This document shows positions 22,296 to 32,779 of a stretch of DNA of 64,000 nucleotides, one piece after another. The stretch is from Stemphylium vesicarium (taxonomy: Eukaryota; Ascomycota; Dothideomycetes; Pleosporales; Pleosporaceae). The stretch's first letter is position 1; each line of letters starts with the position of its first letter. The notes beneath the pieces were generated by a model, which did no database searches, was not told the origin of the DNA, and saw nothing but the letters and a program-made list of their open reading frames with translations. The stretch lies in contig QXCR01000007.1 in the NCBI GenBank assembly GCA_004380135.1, forward strand, positions 62,001-126,000, read 5' to 3'. A program made the translations under genes and the position numbers.

Positions 22296-25200
22296 CGGGA
22301 TCAGGGTCTCCAGGACCGATCGCCTGGTACGCTTTCCACCCAGAACATTGCTTTTGAGATTAGCTTCCCCTACTCCACCAGCGGCTAGAGTATTGACGCA
22401 TAGGTGCGATGATGATGTCGGGTCTAGAAGCCCACTGCAGTCCAAGGGAGCTTCTAGGTGACGGAGTTGTCTTGATGTAGCATCAGCGAGGAAGAGGTGA
22501 CTTCATCGATGCAGGAGTCTACTAGCTTACCACTGTATTCTCGGCTGGTGCTGGACAGCGCATTAAATTAGTGAGGTTACTCTGGGGTAAAGGCCTAGAC
22601 CGGTCAACCTGGCTCTGGATCAGAATCAGTCGGTGTGGTCCTGCGGGTACTGCTCTGGAGGATTTCTATTCAACCTCCGCAGATGTATTGAGATGGGTGG
22701 CTATGACTGGGTGTACTGTGGTGGATTGTATGGACGAGGTGACGTCGAGTTGTAAGTGCCGATCCTTTATGAATTATGGAAAAAGCATACATAGCAGTCT
22801 CGGCTTTCGACCTTTGACTCCGTAAGACGTGAGATATGTTGCTCTGGTTGATAAGATGGTCTGCGCCATCATCCTGCGTGTTGCTGAATTGGGAAGGATT
22901 ACATGATAAATGTTAGACACTGCGCATCAAAGGCCTTGTGTATTGAATGTGCTTTTTCTTATACGGCAAGTCCTGGGGTTCGCATATGGCGTGCATAGCC
23001 TACATTAACAATAAACTCGAGTTTTGATATTGCGTGCTTAGGGAACATGAAGAAAAAGCGAGTGACGACTCAACGTCATGACTGACATGCACGACCCAAC
23101 AAAATAAAAAATTGATTAATCGGTGGTGATGACCGAGAAACTCGTGAACGACGTTTTGAAGATGTGCTATTGATCAAAACAATGCTTGCGAGTTGGTAGA
23201 TAATTATTTCGGGCACTCCAGGTTTTTTGGAGTGTTGTGGAACAAAACAAGATGTGGGAAAATTTCTCAAACTACCAGAATGGAAGCACGGAAGGGATAT
23301 GTTGGAGAAAGCCAAACGTTTGAGCAGCTAGAAGATGCTTCACGAATTTTAAAAAGGCTGCAGCGATTGTTGGGAGTTCTAACCTTCATTTTCTATTTTG
23401 TGTTTTCAGCTTCTGTGTTTCCGTACCTCTACACACACAATAAAGCCCCCTACATTATCACACAAATGTATAGCAGTACTTATGTCGGGATTTAAAAACT
23501 GCAACCGTGGAGAATTCAGAGTCACATTTTTTTGTATATGTTCAGAAGCCTCTTAGGTTGTACTAAACAATAGATCCAGGAGTGAGATATTGGACGCTGC
23601 GAAGCAGAAATCTTGGTGCAAATGGAATTCCTTACTAATAAGCCGACACCAGCGATTCATGCATCTCTATAGAAACTTGAGCAGATGGGGTGCTTGTCGC
23701 AATATTTCGCGATATGTGTGATAGTTAGTTGACTGAATGTTACATAAAAGTGGAAGTTGCAAAACTTCATCTCGTATCAGCTTTTACAAAAAAAAAGAGA
23801 TTTTCCAGCAACAAGAGTAAACAGCAGACAACTATACTCCACACCTGAAACATTTATCTGCTTGATTCATATATTGATAGAAGGGGAACCCTTCTTCACA
23901 TGCAGACGGAATCATGTAACTATAGAGCCGTACATTATCGCTACAAGAGCCCTTACAACGGGGGCTTATTCTGCTAATTACCAAATCTTTCATCTTCTGA
24001 ACGGCTTGCATGACAGCTTTAAGCAGTTCTGAAGGATTCTTCGTATCTTTTTTTTCGAGCAGCATCATATAGGACCCGGGGACTGAAAGTGCTGTACTCT
24101 TCGCGCCTGGATCTGGGACTCGCGGGCACTATAGTATCGGAATTCAAAGTCAGGCACTTTTCGACGCACATTGTCCAATCTGCTGGCTCGAACAGAGACG
24201 CAAATGCAAGTTGCCAGATGAGACGCGTCTTATCTAGCATAACGTAGTGTGCGATGCGGGGAGCGTACTTGACGCGAGAAGAATCTGTGCAGAGATGAGA
24301 AACGCAATGAAACCGATGCGATCTAGCAAGTCAGTAGCATTATCTCCGAGCACTTAATCCGGATAGTTTGCGATTGGAATATTTACTGCGTCGCACAAAG
24401 ATACTATTCTCGTTGGTGTCGCGAGATGAAGTTTAGTGGGGAGAGGACGCGCCCGCCCTCGGAAGTGCCGCCGGATCGACCAACATCCGACTCGACTCCA
24501 AATCGCGACCGCGTGTGTTGTCCGCCTGGCCACCACCAAACTCGTTAACCCCTCCGGTCATGAACATAACCGACCGCCCTACACGCCGCGCTCTCTGCGA
24601 ACTCCTCCTGCCGCTTCGCGCTCCTCGGATACCCTTCGCTCGCCGGAAGTGAAGATGTAGAGACAGCGGGAATGCCTACTTACGACCCCGGCTACTCGAC
24701 AAAGCACCACGTTGCGATTGCGCAGATACACAGAATCGCGGCTAATATAGACCCCATGCCGAATAATCCTCAGTTCACGGAACTGCTGCATCGCATCGCT
24801 GGCATCGGGATAGGCGTTGTCGTCGAATGGCCAGTAGCGCGTATGAGGCACCATAATGAGTCGGCATCAGTAGAGGAGCGCAGCGTCAGGGTTTCGATTA
24901 CATCCTCCAACAAGACCTGCGGTTTGCCGTGGATGATGAGGTTATCACCGTTCGCTTCCTAGAAGAACCCTCCGGATATTGTGAGGGGTTGGTTGCTGAG
25001 CCCATCTAGAGCAGATACCTGGGAGCGACACTAATGGCTCTCAGAGCTTGTAATACCTATGCGGGAAATGTCGTTCAGAACACAGGCCGAGTATCCAAGT
25101 CAGCATATCAGGCAAGCGGATCGTTGAAAGTTACACAAGTTGCTTCTCCAGAAGGCGATAATGCGGTATATCGTAGTCCCACATAGGGTTTGACGTTCAT

Positions 25201-25405
25201 ACGTCGCTGTTGATATTTCATAGTCCCACAGCCACCACCTCCAACTACTCTATCCCCACTCGATGAAGCAAAACGACATTCGTAGCGATGATTCATATGC
25301 AATAGAGATCTATTTATTAATCCAGGTTTCAATGCTCTAATATCTCATTCATATCCATTCCTGCAACCTTCATCTCTTAGCCCCTCCACCCTCTTAACTG
25401 CTGGT

Positions 25406-27243
25406 CTAGTTCTCGGCCCCGACGTCAGCCTCAGCATCCTTAGGTTCTTTCCCTGGCTGTCCGTTACCCTTGATACTTCTCCACTCCACCATCAACGCAC
25501 CAAAGATCATGCAGGCGCTGAGTGCCGCTGCCAAGATGAAGACGCGGGTAAGGGAGTAGCTATACGAGTTGATAACCGTATCGATCTCGTCCACTGGCAC
25601 AATCTTGCGCAGTTCCGTCGCGCCGCTGTTGATCACGGCTTGGGCGTCGAGACCAGCGATACCCGAAAGTTCCTTGACCAGCTGCTGAGAGAAGAGATTC
25701 TGGCCAACGGCGAGGAAGATAGCGCCGCCTTGCTGCTGTACGAAGAACATCATTGCCAAACCCAATGAGACGTCGGCACGCGGTAACACAGTTTGCGCCA
25801 CCAGGTTGGATGTCTGCATACCACAGCCAAGCCCGACACCATAGAAAACCTGATAGCCGATCCACTTGCTAGCGCTCGAGTGCGGTGTAAGTGTGGAAAG
25901 AAGGCCGCTGGCGATTGAAGCCAGAACCGGCGCGACGTACATGGCAGGGACGTAATATCCAATCTTTTGTGTAAAGATCGCGTTCATGATGCCGAAGAGG
26001 ACAAGAGATAGAACCAAGGGGATAGTGCGTACGCCCGCTTGCATGGCCGATTGACCCTGCGCAGCCTGGAACCAGATCGAAATGTAGTACACGGCGTTCA
26101 TCATGCCACCGGCCATGACGAAGGTGAAGAGCATGGCTCCACCGACGGACCGATTTAATACGACACGAGGTGGTGCCATTGCCGTCTCTGGCATTTTGAA
26201 CTCGACGATCAGGAAAGCGACCAAGGTGATGGCGAATGTGACGAGTAGGCCAATGATCTTTGGTGCTGACCAGGGATCCGTGGTACCACCCCATTCGAGA
26301 GCGAGAATGAGGCTCACCATCGACGGTATAAAGAAGAGGAGTCCGAGGGGATCGAGGCGTTTAATTTGATCGACGATGGGTAGTTTCGCTTTCGGTGAGG
26401 ACGGGAGGTGGAGGAAGAAGAAGACGGCTGCGAAGGTGCAAGCACCGATGGGAAGGTTGACGAGAAAGCACCATCGCCATCCGAGCGTCCTTTACAACGT
26501 TAGCCAGTGATCGAACAAAAGTTGGAGTCTACGTACGTGTTGTCCGTAAAGGCGCCGCCTAGGAAGGGCCCAAGAACAGATGACACACCAAAGGCAAGTC
26601 CGAAGAAGGATGTGAAGACGGGTCGCTTGCGGAGTGGTACTAGCGGGATGATGATCATGATTGCGCCGCAGCTTATACCCGCTGCTCCTATGCCGGCGAT
26701 GGCCCGACCGACGATGACTGGGGCGTTGTTAGCTGGTGTGGCCGCTTGCGACTTCTTCGGTATACTCACGAACGGTAGATGTAGGTGCACCACCACAGAT
26801 AGCGCTTCCAATCTCAAAGATGAGGATTGCGATCAAGAACGTCCACTTGGTGTCGTACAGCTGATATATCTTGCCGAATAGTAGGTTGAAGATGGCGCAC
26901 GTGAGCATGTATCCGCTGCCATACCATCCGATGTCTGTGATGGAGCCGAAGGCGTTGGTGATGGCCGGGATAGCGGTGGCTAGTCCGTGTTAGCTTTTGT
27001 GGAGACTGGACTTCTCAAGTACTTACCTATGATCATGCGATCGAGCGCAATGAGGAAAAAACACAGGTAGACCGAGATGATGATGAGCCAAAATTTGAGC
27101 GACTTAACGTCGAAATTTTCCTCTGCGTCTGCGTATTCGTTCGATGACGGCGCCTGTGGAGAAGTCTCCTTTTCTCGCTGACTGGAAGACGTCGAGGTTC
27201 TGGATGGATTGGCCTCCACCTTGGTGTCAAGTTGGGGCGCCAT
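25406..27243 (-). CDS. MFS drug/metabolite exporter (14-TM, TRI12/AflT-like)
   Basis: Four exons are inferred (27243..27027, 26979..26770, 26717..26537, 26489..25406), giving 563 aa. The start is the second Met of the open frame (MAPQLDTKVEA). A Ser/Glu-rich cytoplasmic head of about 55 residues precedes roughly 14 membrane helices. DHA2-type marks are present: LDRMIIATAIPAI in TM1, GWYGSGYMLT in TM2, GRAIAGIGAAGI in motif B/C territory, GLAFGVSSVLGPFLGG (motif C) and LGWRWCFLVNLPIG. A long central helix pair (VSLILALEWGG) and a large loop near the C-terminus complete the family pattern. It is probably a plasma-membrane proton antiporter for toxic or secondary metabolites. No biosynthetic core gene lies beside it, so the cargo is unknown. 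Confidence 0.92.
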
Positions 27244-28368
27244 TGGTGTTGATGCTCGCACTTTGATTCCACAAGAAGAGAGTTGGTAGTTGTAGGTAAC
27301 ATTCTTGAGGGCGAGGCAAAGCTTTCATGATATATCTAAGCATTCGGTAGGCAGAATACACCGAGGATACGGCCCTACGGTGTGATTGCTTTCGGGAAGT
27401 AGTAAAGTCCGAGACATGAGGAAATGCATTCATGTTGGACTTGAATCATCCGATATTTTCCTCTAGGTAGCCTAGCATGCCAAATACATTTCTTTGATTG
27501 GTCTTAGCATTGTCAATCCTGGATCCTGGTAAGACGTTGACGAAAGGTCAGAGTGTACATGGCGGTCACGTGATGTCCTCGGGCATTAGTTTTGTCCGAA
27601 GGCGAGTCTATCTACCTTGTTGGGAGCGAGTCCAGCCCGACAGATCCATTTATGTCATTGGCCAAAACATTTGCATCGCGAGGCCCGCCAATTTTCTACA
27701 CATTTGGATTCAGAAGGTTGCCTGTGCCCCCGTGTTTGAGCTCGTCGCCGAGAGAGTCACTGAGACTGCGCCGTGGCCATGCGACGCGTCCAGAAACCTG
27801 CAGCCTAGAGAAGCCCACCTATTTTCTAGTTGGAGCTCATCGAAAACAGTGCAAAGTGCAATCTATGGAATTATAGATTGGTGTGGTGGAGAAAAACTTA
27901 GAGCACGGAAGCTGCTTGTATGTGCTTTCGGTTTCTTGACGATTCATCGCATCATCTCGTACTCGATAAGCCCAGGTCTTCTAGTTGTATCTTTACAGTT
28001 GCTGTTCGTTGTGAAACCATCAAGCCGGTGTACAAGTAGAGTCGACTACCTGACTGCCGGCCCGTCGTTGACCGACATGACCCCACACTCATAGGATCAA
28101 TCTGAATGCCAGGAAGCAGCAGCAGCAGCTGATAGAGGTGAGCACTAGCTCGCGTCGCACCCCAAACTGCCTCAAATGTCGCAAAGGTCCACGCTGGACG
28201 TCGTGATGTTAGGGTTGGCAATGTCGCTACGCCTATGTACTGCTGTTACAGTGCTTCTCAGCAGTATCAAGGATTTTGGAACAAAGGTAATTCTTGGGAG
28301 GTCTGCTCCGGTAGTGACCACCAGATATGGGTTGGAGTTATAGGCGATGCCGGTCCAAGCGTATTCCG
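27244..28368. other. Intergenic region between exporter and kinase
   Basis: About 1.1 kb, with no supported gene. A five-unit AGC repeat lies at 28115-28129. A 198-codon plus-strand frame at 27498 begins with TTG and lacks a recognisable product. A minus-strand ATG frame (28372-28172) directly overlaps the kinase stop and is discussed in the findings. Confidence 0.45.
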
Positions 28369-30415
28369 TCATGTTAAATCTCCCTCCTGATCATGAGAAG
28401 GCCCGATGTCGCCTATCCTGCGCATAACATCCCCACAACTCTTTCGTCTGGTATCGCCCAGCCGCGGCCTACTGAATAACTTCGGGGACGATTCTTCGGC
28501 TGGTGCTGCTTGTTGTTGTACCACTAACATGTCCTCCTGGATCATGTCAAGGAGGCTCTTGAAGTCATCTGTACATCTTTGATGCTCTCGTAGTTCTTCC
28601 ATTACCTACATCGGGTCAGCGATCAAGTACGGGAAAGTACCGGTAAACTAGTCACGCAATGTGCATGTGGCACCTCTGTGATGGACTAGCATCAAGGTAC
28701 AAATTACAAGCTGTTGAGATGACTTACCTTGACAACAGCACGTTTCACCCTCGCTCTTCTCTCTCCACTTTCCTCGTAAAGGCTGAAAAATGTGTCGGTC
28801 GGTATGTTGGCCATCCGTGGGTCTCTTTCCAAGCGCTGCTGACCAAACCATTCAATCAATCTGTTGCCGCCAAGATACCAGGTGACAAACTGGAGATAGA
28901 CGCAACCTAGAGCCCATATGTCGCAAGCAGTAGTGAGGTTGCCATCAAGATCTATTTCAGGCGAACGATATGTTGCAGAGTTGGGCAGTCGACCAGTCTT
29001 ATGAGTATCCCATAGATCCACAGTATTGAAACGCGCGACACCGAAATCAGTTATCTTGAGGATGCCGTGACGTCCAGTAGATTGGTTACATGGGTAGTGG
29101 AGTATGTTCTCCGGTTTGAGATCGCCATGGCGGCCGAAGAAGTTTCGAACAGGCCGACTGGTACCTGGACTTTCAGGCTGTGAGCGCTGATCCCTCCCGC
29201 TCATTCGGTCGTTCAAATCGAAGGCATTGAGCATAGCAGTTCCTGAGGCCGTCGCGTATCGGTGTACGCTGTTTAGTCCATCTGCAAGGCCACGGCATTG
29301 CTCTATAATCCAGATATCCATATCTTCGTCGTCGGGTGGATCTTCGGATCGCCTCCAATAGTCGAAAAGATCAGCGTTTGCCAGCGGAAATATGAAATGG
29401 AATACCCCGGCGTGTTCAAAGATACCCAACAAATTGATTAGGTTCCTGTGAGTGTGTCTGTGGTCTGCGAACTTTGTGAGGATGGTTGCTTCTTGCTTGA
29501 ACGCATCCCGGTCACCCGATCTTAGTGCCTTGATGGCATATACATTATTCTGATAGCCCACGTTAGCAAAACATTGTTTTAATACATAGATTCAATTGGA
29601 CTTACATCATTCGTGCTCAATTTATGGTGGTCGCAGTGTATCTCGGTCTTAAAGACGTCGCTCGAGCCTCCTTGTTTCAATACCCCATCACGAGAGATAA
29701 AGGGTAAGATTGATTCGGGCTCGAATACACCAGGTGAAACACGGCCTTCTCCGTTGCCGACAAGTATGGGTACCAAAACTTTCCATTGATTTTCGAAGAA
29801 ATCGTCTGCGTAGTCTCTTCTCTTGAATTTGACGTGGGCGGCCCCCTTCTTGTACCGACTTCTCAGTACATGATATCCGATGTCTTTTTTCGACTCTGAA
29901 CATCTTTCAAGCGGAAGATGTATGTCGCAGACTTTATTCTTGGCAAAAATTCGAATCTTGGATGGCTGCTTCATGAGGTAGAGAATGGATAGTATTTTCA
30001 GGTATGCGGAACCATCTTCGACAGTGATAGGGCTGCGCATTCTCGCAAGTTTCGAACAATTAGACTTGTCAAGTTCCATCTGCACGACCTCTGCAGTAAC
30101 CAAATCTTCTACTTTACCATGAGGCAAAAAAGTCTGCCCGAGGTATGTCTTTTCAGTAGCCGCCCTGATTCTCTTCGGCAGCTGTGCCGATGAAGGGTCA
30201 TTAGGCAGCCGCCTCTGTACCCATCTTTGTAAAAATAACACCGGGTTCACAGCACTCTTTCGGAAATCAAACGTGTGTGATCTGCGATATGGAAAGCGTT
30301 TGTTATCTGCCAGATGGCCCGGTGTTGCGTTCACAACTTCTGTGGGTTTCAGTTCGTCGATCGTATCTTGCTGTTCGCTATCGGTATTGCCCTTGCAGCT
30401 ACTGCCAAACTGCAT
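28369..30415 (-). CDS. Protein kinase-like protein with conserved N-terminal module
   Basis: Three exons are inferred (30415..29606, 29549..28728, 28605..28369), giving 622 aa. The frame is open upstream to 30514 but without ATG, so the first Met at 30415 is used; an upstream exon is possible. Residues about 60-250 form a module with the marks FFENQWKVLVP and ESILPFIS. A kinase domain follows: a modified Gly loop (KQGGSSDVF), VYAIK lysine at the second exon start, QEATIL glutamate, HGDLKPENIL (Arg of HRD replaced by Gly), DFG, SPE in place of APE, and DIWALGC. Catalytic Lys, Asp and DFG Asp are present, so activity is possible. The C-terminus (RRKSCGDVMRRIGDI) resembles the ARCLATEFRQRLENI segment after the kinase of the divergent neighbour. 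No HET domain follows. Confidence 0.82.
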
Positions 30416-31435
30416 ATATGGCTGGTGTATATGTGGATACAACACTCCATTGTTAAACAAATGAGGGGAGCCCGTGAGTCCATCGGAAGGTTGTCTAGAT
30501 CTCAGGACCAACAAAGGTTCACTGTTCGGTCGCGGCTTCCGCTTGGTACCTGGCGCAAAATGTCAGCCATTGAGCGCGTACGCGTCATGCCACTATAAGC
30601 GCACGTTGTGGATCGCCCCGGCCAGGCGAGCGCTTTTCTTCAAGAGCGCGCTCGTTATTATCTATGCATGCGCTCACCGGCGTAAAACTGGTGTTTGGCT
30701 CGGGACCTTGGCTTCGGGGCGTGTTTGAACCTGAGTGAGACATCTGGACCACGGTCACGGTGGGTGCAATGATCATTACGCGCTCAGAATCATGGCAGTA
30801 CGGGCTGATCGGAAAGGCAGGCGTACCTCAGGCAGTGTGTTGACCGGAAATGCGAGCGAAAATGGTTGATGTGCTTATCATTCCAGCAAGACGCCTGGTA
30901 CCTCGATCAAGTGTGGGGTCCAAAGAATCCGTAGCTGTAGCATCCCTGTAGAAGGTGCAGATTTAAGCGCAATGCAAAGATCCACGAGCTGGCGTTCTGA
31001 GCCCAGCTTGAATTCGCCCATTTGTGCAAGACCAGCGTACCTTTGCCTGAAGCCTTGCTCTGTTTCATGGCAAAGATTTATCGGACTGGGTAAAAGTGCG
31101 AGCTGGGTGTGAGATCCGAAGGTGTTGCAGTGCATGCAAAGTGGCAATGACACGGCCCAGCTATCTGTATGCGGTTTCTTGCTGCAACCCCAACGTAGGG
31201 GGCAGTATTGGATATGACCTGCGACACCTCATATCGCGTAAGGCGCATGGACAGTGTGACCGGAAGTGATAGGCGTATCATTAGCGATTCTTCCAACAGG
31301 CTTTCAGCTCCAACGCTGTTGGTGTTCCGGTCAAGAACATGATTGGCTCTTTAATATGCGCTGTGGCTGATAGAAAAGTGAGTCGGAGAAGCTTTTTGCC
31401 TGCAGGGCAACGATGAATCTGGATATATCAGGAGT

Positions 31436-31726
31436 ATGATCTCAATGAGAACCGTCAAGAGTCGTCCAGCAGTCCGCTACAAGTTGATGACGATGGGCGG
31501 TCTGATCAAGAGACTCGAGAAGCCTTTCATCAACAATCCGGAGAAGCAACGAGACCCTCCCAACAAAATACCGACATCGACTCACAAAGAAGGCGACACT
31601 CAAACCGTTGGAGTCATCGGCATCGATCCAGAGAAGTTGATGAGCAAACTAGAGCTGAAGTTTCCTTCTGCCTTCCGGGTGCATGTGAGCAGAAACCTAG
31701 AGTGCGGCGTGGTCGAGGTTCGCTAA
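31436..31726 (+). CDS. Small hypothetical protein between the kinases
   Basis: An ATG frame of 96 codons. The product is basic in its first half (ISMRTVKSRPAVRYK, GGLIKRLEKPF) and ends in VSRNLECGVVEVR. There is no signal peptide or membrane span. Third positions favour C/G, much as in neighbouring real genes, which is the main support. No homologous family is recognised. It could be an exon of a larger gene or chance. Confidence 0.35.
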   Translation: MISMRTVKSRPAVRYKLMTMGGLIKRLEKPFINNPEKQRDPPNKIPTSTHKEGDTQTVGVIGIDPEKLMSKLELKFPSAFRVHVSRNLECGVVEVR

Positions 31727-32656
31727 TCCGGCCTGCAGATGATGCATAACAACTATATCATCCAGGCCCCGGAGGCGCTTTCGCAGGTGAGCTAGCCCCC
31801 TCACTATTCTTGTGTCGAAGGCTACGGTGTCTGACCGCCCCCACACAGACGGATCTCGACGAGTGTCGGTAGTCGTCCAGGCAATCCGGAGATAGCGGCT
31901 GTAATTTCGTGTCCTGTTAGCCAAGGCTACTCGCGCGTTATGATATCACCACGGTAGTCAATTGATTGTTTGCATTGAATTCGACGTGGTAGCGGCGGCT
32001 AGTTCCTGTGAAAAGATGAGGTGGTTGCATTAGCGGACACGCCTGCCAGGGCGGGCGTCTAGCGAAGTGGGGCAGTGCACGAGCGGTTCGCAAAAGGAAA
32101 CATCATGGCAAGGCGGCGACATCTACCCACCACGATGCCGTCGCACGACTCCTTAGTAGGCTTTGCAAAAATCTACAGACGAAGCATCGGATTGTTCTCA
32201 ATCGCGATCGAAAGCGACGCTGTCGTGCGATGCCTCCCTTGTCTGGGCACCATGTGACGACCGCGGAACACTCAAGCAGATTAGATCCCGTGCGATTACC
32301 CCTGGATGCAGGCACTGGCCCCCACAATCTTCGCCCCCCATTGTCGGTCTTTAGCTCCCTCAGCGCATTGCAGACTGCGACTGCAGCTCGGCTATCCGTC
32401 ATGGAGGCAGCTTGCTTGGGCTGCGGACGGCGCGATAACACGCTCCCATCCCGCCCGCTTTGCGCCACGCTGAGACCGATAATTCTGCATGCCGGCTTGT
32501 CCATTCGCTGACCCCTGGGAATGCATGATGTGCGCCTTGTTGCCTACTGCGGTGGCCGACTCGACTCATCTACAGCTATGTGTGCCTTGGCTGAGTCTGG
32601 CGAGCTTCGTATCAGCCGACGAAGGCTCTTTAGCACTGCTGTAGTAGACTGCGCCT

Positions 32657-32662
32657 TATAAA
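32657..32662 (+). promoter_or_regulatory. TATA box of the kinase-HET gene
   Basis: A perfect TATAAA lies 118 bp upstream of the ATG at 32780. It also argues against a longer N-terminus, since the open frame upstream of that ATG starts only ten bases after the box and at GTG. Confidence 0.4.
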
Positions 32663-32779
32663 GCCCCGGTGGAGTTCAGAAGCGCAGGCATTGTGCACCA
32701 TCAAGCGATTCTCGGATTTTCTGGTATACTTCAATATCCCGTGCTTCGAGACGTCTGTCCAACATCTGGTTTCCTCTCA

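Larger units (their letters stand above)
19767..25405. other. Gene-poor region of about 5.6 kb with an AT-rich core
   Basis: No frame longer than about 100 codons has coding character, and no transposase, reverse transcriptase or tRNA is recognisable. The part from about 22,850 to 24,080 is clearly AT-richer than the rest of the window, with A/T runs, and could be a decayed, RIP-mutated element. Small ATG frames at 23280-23495 (71 codons, one hydrophobic segment) and 24019-24240 (minus, 73 codons) are unsupported. The first 300 bp upstream of 19766 would be promoter of the glycine-rich gene. Confidence 0.5.
30416..32779. other. Divergent region between the two kinase genes
   Basis: A 2.4-kb region upstream of both kinases. 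It holds one coding-like small frame (31436-31726) and a TATA box near 32657. The rest shows short frames only. Confidence 0.45.

Noticed and set aside
23280..23495. 71-codon ATG frame with one hydrophobic segment in the AT-rich core
   Set aside because: Hydrophobic segments arise readily in AT-rich DNA; no further support.
27498..28094. 198-codon plus-strand frame
   Set aside because: It starts with TTG; the first ATG is 25 codons in, codon use is unlike neighbours, and no domain is visible.
32669..32779. N-terminal extension of the kinase-HET gene
   Set aside because: The extension begins with GTG only ten bases after a TATA box; the ATG at 32780 is a better start.
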